A DNA stretch of 7,568 bases from Coriobacteriia bacterium (GTDB taxonomy: Bacteria > Actinomycetota > Coriobacteriia > Anaerosomatales > JAHIQC01): positions 1 through 7,568 of the forward strand of contig JAURYZ010000004.1 in the NCBI GenBank assembly GCA_030653635.1, in the 5' to 3' direction. The translations under genes and the position numbers were made by a program. The notes under the pieces are model-generated. The model searched no databases and was not told the DNA's origin. It saw only the letters and a list, made by a program, of their open reading frames with translations. This document shows positions 1-5,687 of this stretch, piece by piece; the stretch's first letter is position 1, and each line of letters begins with the position of its first letter.

Positions 1-2
1 CA

Positions 3-1790
3 CAACAGTACGTGGACAACACCTTGCTTCGGGATGAGCGCCTCGATCGGACGCTGCGCTACAAGGCCCGCGAGATGTACCTTGCCGTTCAGCTCGAGAA
101 GCAACGCACCAAAACCGAGATCCTCGAGCTGTACCTAAACACGGTCTACTTCGGAGAAGGCTCGTACGGCGCCGAGGCTGCGGCCAAGACCTACTTCGCT
201 AAGCACGCAAAGGAGCTGTCACTCCCCGAGTCCGCATTGATAGCCGGCCTTGCGCAGGCACCCAGTCGCCTCGATCCCTACGACAATCCCGACGGCGCGA
301 TGTCGCGGCGCGACGAAGTCCTGAAACGCATGCTGCGCAACGGCCACATCACACAAGAGGAGCATGACACAGCGCTCGCAACGCCTCTCCAACTGAAACG
401 CGCGATTGAGCCGGAGGGCGGCATCTACCGCGCGCCGTACTTTGTCGCCCACGTCAAAAAGCTGCTGCAGCAGGAGTTCGATCAAGCCCTCGTGTTCCAG
501 GGCGGCTTGAACGTCTACACTACGCTGGACACCAAGCGCCAGCAGATGGCTGAAGATGCTGTGTTCGGATCCTTGAATCGCGCAGGCGACCCCGACTGCG
601 CACTCGTGTCTATCGACCCAAAGACCGGCTACGTGGTTGCAATGGTCGGCGGACGCGACTTTGCTACGAACAAGTTCAACCTGGCGACGCAGGGTCGCAG
701 GCAGCCGGGATCGTCCTTCAAGACCTTTGTGCTGGTAGCGGCGCTTGAGGATGGCATGCCGCCAAACCGCTACGTGGACTCCTCATCGCCCGCCAAGATT
801 CCGGCAAAGCCGGTTTGGACGGTTTCCAACTCCGAGGGCTATGGCAAAGGCATGATCACGATGGACTCCGCTACGCGAAGCTCGGTTAATACCGTATTCG
901 CACGGCTGATCTGGGAGCTCAACGACAAAGCCGAATCCGGCGCTGCAAAGGTGTCGAAGGTTGCCAAGCGTATGGGAATCACTTCGGATATCCCGGCCTA
1001 CCCATCGATCTCACTGGGCAGCCAGAACGTGACGCCCTTGGAGATGGCGTCGGCCTACGGCACTTTGGCCACCAATGGCAGGCATGTCGGTCCGATCACC
1101 ATCACCAAGGTTGTCAACCCGGCTGGCAAGACTGTCTACGAGAACAAGGCGAAGCCCCAGCAGGTCTTGGAGCCTTCGATCGCCTATGCGGCCACGCAGA
1201 TACTCAAGGGCGTCATCTCCGGCGGGACCGCATCCCGCGCTAGGATCGGTCGGCCAGCCGCAGGCAAGACGGGCACCTCACAGAATTACCGAGATGCGTG
1301 GTTCGTCGGCTACACACCCGATCTGGTCACCTCGGTTTGGGTTGGCTACTACAAGACTGAGACCTCGATGCTTAACGTGCACGGTGGACGCGGATTTGGC
1401 GGCACCTTGGCAGCTCCAATCTGGGCGAAGTACATGAAAAACGCCCTAGCCAACGTCGCCAAGAACGACTTCCCAAAGCAAGCCAAACCCAAGTACAAAT
1501 GGAAGTCCGAGTGGGACTCGCGCATCAAGGTACCAAAACTCACGGGCCTCTCTCGAGGCGCTGTCGCCCAAGCCACAGCTGAATCCGGTTTTGTGATCGT
1601 CTACACCGAGGAGTACAACGCGACTGTGCCCATGGGCTTCGTGGTGAGCCAGAATCCCGCTAGCGGCTCCAAGCTCAAGTCAGGCGGCACGATGACAATC
1701 GTCATCTCCAAGGGTCCTCAGCCGGTGACTCCCGTGCCCCCTCCGGTCATACCACCACCGTCGAATCCAGGTACAGGAACAGCACCCTGA
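3..1790 (+). CDS. Class A penicillin-binding protein (PBP1A-type glycosyltransferase/transpeptidase) with C-terminal PASTA domain, 5'-truncated by window edge
   Basis: This is a bifunctional peptidoglycan synthase that polymerises lipid II glycan strands and cross-links stem peptides outside the membrane. The frame is open to the left edge, and the first codons (QQYV) match the end of the GGSTITQQ glycosyltransferase motif, so the membrane anchor and first glycosyltransferase motifs are missing. Counting from the GTG at 12, the rest of the glycosyltransferase domain spans about 1-115 (ELYLNTVYFGEGSYG, AGLAQAPS). The transpeptidase domain spans about 165-460, with the catalytic SxxK motif S234-S-F-K237, S291-V-N293 and K419-T-G-T422. 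One PASTA domain follows at about 505-569, then a 23-residue proline-rich tail. PASTA domains in this family are thought to bind peptidoglycan or beta-lactams. The GTG at 12 is internal, not a true start. The downstream gene is convergent and a hairpin follows the stop. The paralogue (ponA/pbp1A/pbpF) cannot be fixed from the sequence. Confidence 0.95.
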   Translation, partial: QQYVDNTLLRDERLDRTLRYKAREMYLAVQLEKQRTKTEILELYLNTVYFGEGSYGAEAAAKTYFAKHAKELSLPESALIAGLAQAPSRLDPYDNPDGAMSRRDEVLKRMLRNGHITQEEHDTALATPLQLKRAIEPEGGIYRAPYFVAHVKKLLQQEFDQALVFQGGLNVYTTLDTKRQQMAEDAVFGSLNRAGDPDCALVSIDPKTGYVVAMVGGRDFATNKFNLATQGRRQPGSSFKTFVLVAALEDGMPPNRYVDSSSPAKIPAKPVWTVSNSEGYGKGMITMDSATRSSVNTVFARLIWELNDKAESGAAKVSKVAKRMGITSDIPAYPSISLGSQNVTPLEMASAYGTLATNGRHVGPITITKVVNPAGKTVYENKAKPQQVLEPSIAYAATQILKGVISGGTASRARIGRPAAGKTGTSQNYRDAWFVGYTPDLVTSVWVGYYKTETSMLNVHGGRGFGGTLAAPIWAKYMKNALANVAKNDFPKQAKPKYKWKSEWDSRIKVPKLTGLSRGAVAQATAESGFVIVYTEEYNATVPMGFVVSQNPASGSKLKSGGTMTIVISKGPQPVTPVPPPVIPPPSNPGTGTAP

Positions 1791-1803
1791 CCCGTGTAGG
1801 TCA

Positions 1804-1843
1804 ATAGAAGGCCCCTGCACTCCGAAGTGCGGGGGCCTTCTAT
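1804..1843. terminator. Bidirectional hairpin terminator between convergent PBP and NIF3-family genes
   Basis: Bases 1804-1821 pair with 1826-1843 to form an 18-bp stem around the 4-nt loop CCGA. The pairing is complete apart from one T-G wobble and includes a GC-rich core (GGCCCC/GGGGCC). It starts 13 nt after the PBP stop and ends 14 nt beyond the NIF3-family stop, so it can serve both convergent genes. The U-tract is poor on both strands (CTTCTAT follows the stem in each direction), so termination may rely on hairpin strength or Rho. The position and symmetry make a shared terminator the best reading. Confidence 0.85.
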
Positions 1844-1857
1844 CATCCAGCTGACGA

Positions 1858-2823
1858 TCAGCGCTTGAATCGAACCATTCCCGAGGTGCACACGATATGG
1901 ATATCGCCCGCCTTCTCGATCTCGTCCAGTATGAGATTCATTCCCAACACATCACTGGATATGTGTCCTGCGATGACGAGATTGAGCTTGAGTTCCTCGG
2001 CATGCTTTCGGTGATCCTCGGAGTAGTGCATGCCAACGAGCGTGCCCACGCCTGCGGCAGATAGGCGATCCAGTGCGTCCTTGGGGCCTTCCGTGCCACC
2101 AGTCATATCGACCACCATGCGACCCGCGCGCGCATTGCCTGATCCGGCAATGATTGAGGGTCCGTAGCCCTTGCGCGCACCGTCGGCGTACTCGGGGATC
2201 TCGCGCAGCGACTTGACGATGTCATCGAGAGTGCGCGGCACTCGCTCGTCGAGCCACGCCTGCACGAACGCGCTGACGCAGTTGTCGGCCGGCGTGTGAC
2301 ACGACATCGAAGCGAAGCCTAGTAGTCGCGCCGCATCGATTGCCCGGTAGTGGTTCACGGGCGATATGCTCCGCCTAACCTCGCCCGCTCTGGAGGCGAT
2401 GAGCTGATCGCCGACCGCGATCGACACACCCTGCTTTGCCCACAGGTCGGCCTGCATGTACATAACTTCGTGCAGGTTCGCGTAGCCTGGCCCTTCGGGG
2501 TGATGCGCAAATATGAGGTCGATGGGCTCGCCTCGCTCCCGTAGGCGATCTGCCAACACGACCTCGGGGGTCTCCATGTCGATTCCAACGAGCATGCCTC
2601 GAATCTGAAGCTCGGGCTCGCCTAAGCAGATCCGCGTGTCAGCAAAGGGGTTGGTGAGCTTCTCGGCGTCAAAGAACTCCTTCTCGGAATCCTCGAGCTT
2701 ATCGAAATCGCGCTTTGCCTCACTCAAGACGTGATCGATCTCCTCACGGTCACGAGCGTCGACCGAGATGCCCTTCTGAACGGCCACGCGATAGATCTCC
2801 CCAAGAGTGATGCTCATCGACAT
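1858..2823 (-). CDS. NIF3/DUF34 (YbgI-like) dinuclear-metal family protein, long variant
   Basis: This 321-residue protein belongs to the NIF3 (NGG1p-interacting factor 3-like) family: toroidal hexamers with a two-metal site, whose biochemical role is unsettled. Using the E. coli YbgI ligands recalled from memory (H63, H64, D101, H215, E219), the matches are H107-H108 in FAHHPEG, D180 in HTPADN, and H287 plus D291 in AGHISSD. The last ligand is therefore Asp instead of the usual Glu. The N-terminus is about 44 residues longer than YbgI, and the segment between HH and HTPAD is about 35 residues longer. The PII-like insert of YqfO-type members is absent. An ATG at 2823 has AGGAAGGG just upstream; a second in-frame ATG at 2817 is also possible. 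It lies 8 nt after the DNA glycosylase stop and should share its transcript. The family call is firm; substrate and function are unknown. Confidence 0.88.
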   Translation of the reverse strand: MSMSITLGEIYRVAVQKGISVDARDREEIDHVLSEAKRDFDKLEDSEKEFFDAEKLTNPFADTRICLGEPELQIRGMLVGIDMETPEVVLADRLRERGEPIDLIFAHHPEGPGYANLHEVMYMQADLWAKQGVSIAVGDQLIASRAGEVRRSISPVNHYRAIDAARLLGFASMSCHTPADNCVSAFVQAWLDERVPRTLDDIVKSLREIPEYADGARKGYGPSIIAGSGNARAGRMVVDMTGGTEGPKDALDRLSAAGVGTLVGMHYSEDHRKHAEELKLNLVIAGHISSDVLGMNLILDEIEKAGDIHIVCTSGMVRFKR

Positions 2824-2825
2824 TT

Positions 2826-2833
2826 CCCTTCCT
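2826..2833 (-). promoter_or_regulatory. Ribosome binding site of the NIF3-family gene, overlapping the upstream stop codon
   Basis: On the minus strand the sequence reads TAG-GAAGGGAA-ATG, so the Shine-Dalgarno AGGAAGGG overlaps the stop codon of the DNA glycosylase gene. Its AGGA part is 6 nt from the ATG at 2823. The arrangement suggests that translation of the two genes is coupled. It does not clearly separate the start at 2823 from the one at 2817. Confidence 0.7.
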
Positions 2834-3524
2834 ATTCATGCCTGGGACCGCGCAGGAGCGGTCCCGTGCGTCCCTTTGAAACCCACGGACTGTCGGTGAG
2901 ATGGAAGCGCAAAGGAGCTTCCCATCCGACAGACAGTCCGACACGTCCAGTAGTGGTGATCGGCACGTCATCGATGGCGCTGGCATGCACGCTGATCTGA
3001 CCGGCGCCCAGTGTACTACCGTTGTCCTTCAAGTCCAGTCCAAGCGCCGATGCGAGCTTTCCCGGCCCATTTGTCAGCTCGCGCTCGGGTCTGCCACGGC
3101 GACGAAGTTCCATAACTTCAAGGCCTACGAGCGGCTCGATCGCGCGGATGAGGACGGCGCCCGCAGTGCCCTCGGGCTCGGTCACCAGGTTGAGCATGTG
3201 GTGATTGCCGTAAGTAAAATAGACGTATGCGCGGCCAGGCTCTCCAAACATCACTGCGTTGCGTTTGGTGATCCCGCGTGTGGCGGCATGGCTCCCCACA
3301 TCGTCGTGACCCAGATAAGCCTCGGTCTCCACGATCCGACCGCCCGTTGGGGTGCCGCCCTTCGTACTCACGAGAAGACACCCGATCAGATCACGCGCGA
3401 CTTTAGCAGTATTCCGTGCGAAGAACGCGGAATCAAGAACGCCATGATCCGCAGCCCAGGGCTCATCGCGGTAGCCTTCTGTAATCGGACGGTCAGGCTG
3501 AGGTGGGGTGTTGCGCATGGGCAC
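2832..3524 (-). CDS. 3-methyladenine (alkylpurine) DNA glycosylase, AAG/MPG family
   Basis: This base-excision repair enzyme removes alkylated and deaminated purines from DNA in the cytoplasm. It is about 230 residues, normal for bacterial members. The match to human AAG is clear (human numbering from memory). RIVETEAY carries the catalytic Glu (E68, human E125) and Y70 (human Y127). H79 matches H136. Y105 in YFTYGN matches the base-flipping Y162. N112 matches N169, and R127 in AVLIRAIEP matches R182. LTNGPGKLASALGL (150-163) and the C-terminal RVGLSVGWE and SPWVS segments are also typical. The start is ambiguous. A GTG at 3524 has GGAG 7 nt upstream, while an ATG two codons later (3518) has GGAG 5 nt upstream. 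It is the first gene of a two-gene unit with the NIF3-family gene and is divergent from the membrane protein at 3630. Confidence 0.93.
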   Translation of the reverse strand: MPMRNTPPQPDRPITEGYRDEPWAADHGVLDSAFFARNTAKVARDLIGCLLVSTKGGTPTGGRIVETEAYLGHDDVGSHAATRGITKRNAVMFGEPGRAYVYFTYGNHHMLNLVTEPEGTAGAVLIRAIEPLVGLEVMELRRRGRPERELTNGPGKLASALGLDLKDNGSTLGAGQISVHASAIDDVPITTTGRVGLSVGWEAPLRFHLTDSPWVSKGRTGPLLRGPRHE

Positions 3525-3530
3525 TCCGCT

Positions 3531-3574
3531 ACTCCGGAGTCCGAGCTTGTATCGATGATACCCATACGAGTATG
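3531..3574. repeat. Cluster of three short palindromes in the divergent intergenic region (possible operator)
   Basis: Three perfect inverted repeats lie in a row in the 105-bp gap between the divergent glycosylase and membrane-protein genes. They are ACTCCGGAGT (3531-3540, no spacer), GTATCgatGATAC (3549-3561) and CATACgaGTATG (3563-3574). The second and third share similar half-sites (GTATC and GTATG) and are adjacent. This is what a regulator binding site near two divergent promoters could look like. The first palindrome also contains one of the candidate Shine-Dalgarno sequences of the glycosylase gene, so it may have no separate role. Palindromes of 10-12 bp also arise by chance. Confidence 0.4.
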
Positions 3575-3576
3575 CG
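3548..3576 (+). promoter_or_regulatory. Weak candidate sigma-70-type promoter for the membrane-protein gene
   Basis: TTGTAT (3548-3553) and TATGCG (3571-3576) are separated by 17 nt and could act as -35 and -10 boxes. The -35 is a partial match to TTGACA, and the -10 matches TATAAT only in its first three bases. The predicted start would leave a leader of about 47 nt. The elements overlap the two adjacent palindromes, so a protein bound there could block them. This is a weak match and is offered only as the best candidate in the gap. I could not place a convincing promoter for the opposite gene. Confidence 0.22.
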
Positions 3577-3619
3577 AAGGCTCCTTGCCCTCACGCCATT
3601 GCGATGCCACCATGAGCGC

Positions 3620-3625
3620 GGAGGT
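3620..3625 (+). promoter_or_regulatory. Shine-Dalgarno GGAGGT fixing the membrane-protein start at 3630
   Basis: GGAGGT lies 4 nt before the ATG at 3630, a near-consensus Shine-Dalgarno. It falls inside the coding sequence if the in-frame ATG at 3612 is used, and that ATG has no good ribosome binding site of its own. This favours 3630, which also puts a hydrophobic helix right at the N-terminus. Confidence 0.75.
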
Positions 3626-3629
3626 AACC

Positions 3630-4271
3630 ATGCTCACTCTCGCGATTCTCAGCATCATTTTGTCTGCTGCAGCAAGCTATGCCGTAGGTTACGCCATCAT
3701 CGCACCTCGAGATGTGTTCTTGCGCTCGAAGACCGGAATCTGGCTGCTCGTGATGTTGGCTCTCTCGTTCATTCCGCTGCCGCCTCAGCTCACCGCCCTT
3801 GATTCCGCAACTCCGTCCTTGAGCTCCGTGGCGCCGGGCATGAATCTGTCCGTGACCTGGCCGGCGGCGCTGGGCAAGGGGCCCTACCTCACCCTGTGGG
3901 TGATTGCATCGCTGCTCGCGCTTCTGGCCGGACTTCGAATTTGGAACGCCGGTAAGCCCGGATGGCGCGCCTCGTCAGCCACAGCTGCATATGACACGTC
4001 CAAAACCGGACGGGTGCGTGCAATGCTCGTAATGGCTGACACTCTCGAAGACTCCCTCGACCTGCTCAAGCGCATGGAGATCGACGCCAAGTCCGCAGAG
4101 CAATTGGCCGAGGAGCTCCATCGGGCTGGCGAGCGGTTCAGCAACGGTCTTCCTGAATCCGCCGGCGACGTCTACCGCATGGTAGCGACGATTGTTCCTC
4201 CGGCGACCGCCAGCGTGGTCACCCGACTTCTTCTTGAAGGCGCTGGTCGCCGGGCACCGTCCACGCGCTAG
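3630..4271 (+). CDS. Hypothetical membrane protein with three predicted transmembrane helices and a cytosolic helical tail
   Basis: I do not recognise this 213-residue protein. Three hydrophobic segments are visible: about 1-25 (MLTLAILSIILSAAASYAVG onwards), 35-52 (TGIWLLVMLALSFIPLP) and 85-105 (PYLTLWVIASLLALLAGLRIW). Basic residues after the first (R27, R32, K34) and third (R103, K109, R113) suggest the N-terminus is outside, the first loop inside, a proline/serine-rich loop of about 30 residues (53-84) outside, and the last 108 residues inside. That tail holds a charged, probably helical stretch (about 128-170, RVRAMLVMADTLEDSLDLLKRM and on) with no catalytic motif I can name. The strong GGAGGT at 3620 sets the start. 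The same frame stays open leftwards to 2901, but that part is antisense to the glycosylase gene. It stands alone on this strand and overlaps the argH stop by 4 bp. Function unknown. Confidence 0.82.
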   Translation: MLTLAILSIILSAAASYAVGYAIIAPRDVFLRSKTGIWLLVMLALSFIPLPPQLTALDSATPSLSSVAPGMNLSVTWPAALGKGPYLTLWVIASLLALLAGLRIWNAGKPGWRASSATAAYDTSKTGRVRAMLVMADTLEDSLDLLKRMEIDAKSAEQLAEELHRAGERFSNGLPESAGDVYRMVATIVPPATASVVTRLLLEGAGRRAPSTR

Positions 4272-5683
4272 TCCCGAAGCGAATCGACCCAGGCACTGTC
4301 GGCGTCCAAGGTGCTCGTCGCCCTATCGAGTTGCATCATGACCGCATCGGCGCCGGTTCCGCCTTCGCTCACCCTTCGAGCCACCACGTTTTGGATGTCG
4401 ACGGCGCTTATCGCGTCTGGCCCAAAGGCGGCGTCTACCTGGCCGAATTTCTCTGCAGAGAGCTCCTGGAGTGTGCGATTCGTCTTCTCGCACTCCAGAA
4501 CCAGTCTGCCAACAACTTCATGGGCATCACGGAACGGCATGCCTGTTCCGACAAGATAATCGGCCAGGTCGGTCGCGGCCATGAAGCCTCCGCGAGCCCC
4601 GGCGAGCATCCGGCCGGTGTTCACGCGCATCGTAGAGAGCATCCCATCGCATACCGCCAGAGCGGACATCGTCGTGTCAATCGCGTCGAAGACGCCCTCT
4701 TTGTCCTCCTGCATATCCTTGTTGTACGCGAGCGGAAGGCCCTTGAGCACCGTGAGCAGGCCGACTAGGTCGCCAACGACTCGTCCGGTCTTGCCGCGCG
4801 TGAGCTCGGCGAAGTCCGGGTTCTTCTTTTGCGGCATGATGCTCGAACCCGTGGAGTACGTGTCGTCCATGGTGATGAAGCCGAACTCCTCGGTAGACCA
4901 CAAGATCAACTCCTCGCACAGGCGAGACAGGTGAACCATGGTGACGGTACAGGCGTAGCCCAGGTCCAGAAGGAAGTCCCTGTCGCTCACGCTGTCCATC
5001 GAGTTCGCGCTCACCTCGGAAAAGCCGAGGCGATCGGCGACATACTGCCGGTCGATGGGAAAGGTGGTCCCAGCCAGCGCCGCACTTCCCAATGGCATGC
5101 TGTCGGCGGCCTCATAGGCGTGGCGCATTCGGATGCTGTCGCGCGACAGCATCCAGTAATAGGCCAGGAGATGATGGCTGAACAGTACTGGCTGTGCCTT
5201 TTGCATGTGAGTGTACCCAGGCATCACGTGACCGAGGTATTGCTTGGCCAAGCCGATGATGCTCGTGCGCATGCCCAGGGTGGCACGAAACAGCGCCGCC
5301 GCCTGGGCCTTGGCGTACATGCGCGCATCGAGTGCGACTTGATCGTTGCGGCTTCGAGCCGTGTGCAGGCGACCACCGGCCTTGCCAATGCGCTCGGTCA
5401 AGGTGCGCTCGATCGCCATATGGATGTCCTCATCGGCCACCCTGAACTCGAACTCCCCATCGCGGATCTCGCGAAAAATCTCTGAGAGTCCAGCCTCGAT
5501 GGCGTCGGCGTCCTTGGCCGTGATCACTCCCTGCTTCGCAAGCATTCGTGCATGTGCAATGGAGCCCTTGATGTCCTCGGCCCACATACGCTTGTCAACG
5601 GGCAGAGATGCGCCGTATGCGTCTAGAAACTCGCTCGGCGACGCCTCAAAACGTCCACCCCATGGCTTCTTGGCCTCGGCCAT
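4268..5683 (-). CDS. argH: Argininosuccinate lyase
   Basis: This enzyme catalyses the last step of arginine biosynthesis, cleaving argininosuccinate to arginine and fumarate; it works as a cytosolic homotetramer. The 471 residues are normal for the family. Visible fumarase/aspartase-superfamily signatures are TARSRND (108-114), PGYTHMQKAQP (155-165) with catalytic-region H159, and the signature loop GSSIMPQKKNP (279-289) with the catalytic serine at 280/281. The N-terminus MAEAKKPWGGRFE is typical. The frame is open further upstream, but that part lies within argG, and the ATG at 5683 has a good ribosome binding site (GGAGAGG at 5693-5699). It starts 4 nt after the argG stop, so the two are probably translationally coupled. 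Its TAG stop overlaps the convergent membrane-protein stop in a shared CTAG. No terminator hairpin is obvious after it. Confidence 0.97.
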   Translation of the reverse strand: MAEAKKPWGGRFEASPSEFLDAYGASLPVDKRMWAEDIKGSIAHARMLAKQGVITAKDADAIEAGLSEIFREIRDGEFEFRVADEDIHMAIERTLTERIGKAGGRLHTARSRNDQVALDARMYAKAQAAALFRATLGMRTSIIGLAKQYLGHVMPGYTHMQKAQPVLFSHHLLAYYWMLSRDSIRMRHAYEAADSMPLGSAALAGTTFPIDRQYVADRLGFSEVSANSMDSVSDRDFLLDLGYACTVTMVHLSRLCEELILWSTEEFGFITMDDTYSTGSSIMPQKKNPDFAELTRGKTGRVVGDLVGLLTVLKGLPLAYNKDMQEDKEGVFDAIDTTMSALAVCDGMLSTMRVNTGRMLAGARGGFMAATDLADYLVGTGMPFRDAHEVVGRLVLECEKTNRTLQELSAEKFGQVDAAFGPDAISAVDIQNVVARRVSEGGTGADAVMMQLDRATSTLDADSAWVDSLRD

Positions 5684-5687
5684 ATGC

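Noticed and set aside
1075..1437. 120-codon + strand open frame within the PBP transpeptidase region
   Set aside because: It is an out-of-frame shadow of the PBP gene, rich in Arg, Ser and Pro, with no recognisable domain.
2901..3629. Open reading frame running in phase into the membrane-protein gene, giving a 456-residue protein
   Set aside because: It is antisense to the well-supported AAG-family glycosylase gene, its translation looks like low-information shadow sequence, and the strong GGAGGT at 3620 marks the true start at 3630.
3612..3629. Alternative start of the membrane protein at the ATG at 3612 (adds six residues)
   Set aside because: The only good Shine-Dalgarno lies inside this extension, so initiation at 3630 fits better.
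4215..4267. Possible argH terminator hairpin (GGCG-ACCAG-CGCC on the minus strand)
   Set aside because: The stem is only 4 bp with no T-run, and it lies inside the membrane-protein coding sequence.
4829..5485. 218-codon open frame on the + strand inside argH
   Set aside because: It is fully antisense to argH, and its histidine- and arginine-rich translation is typical of the complement of a GC-rich gene. No ribosome binding site or family match was seen.
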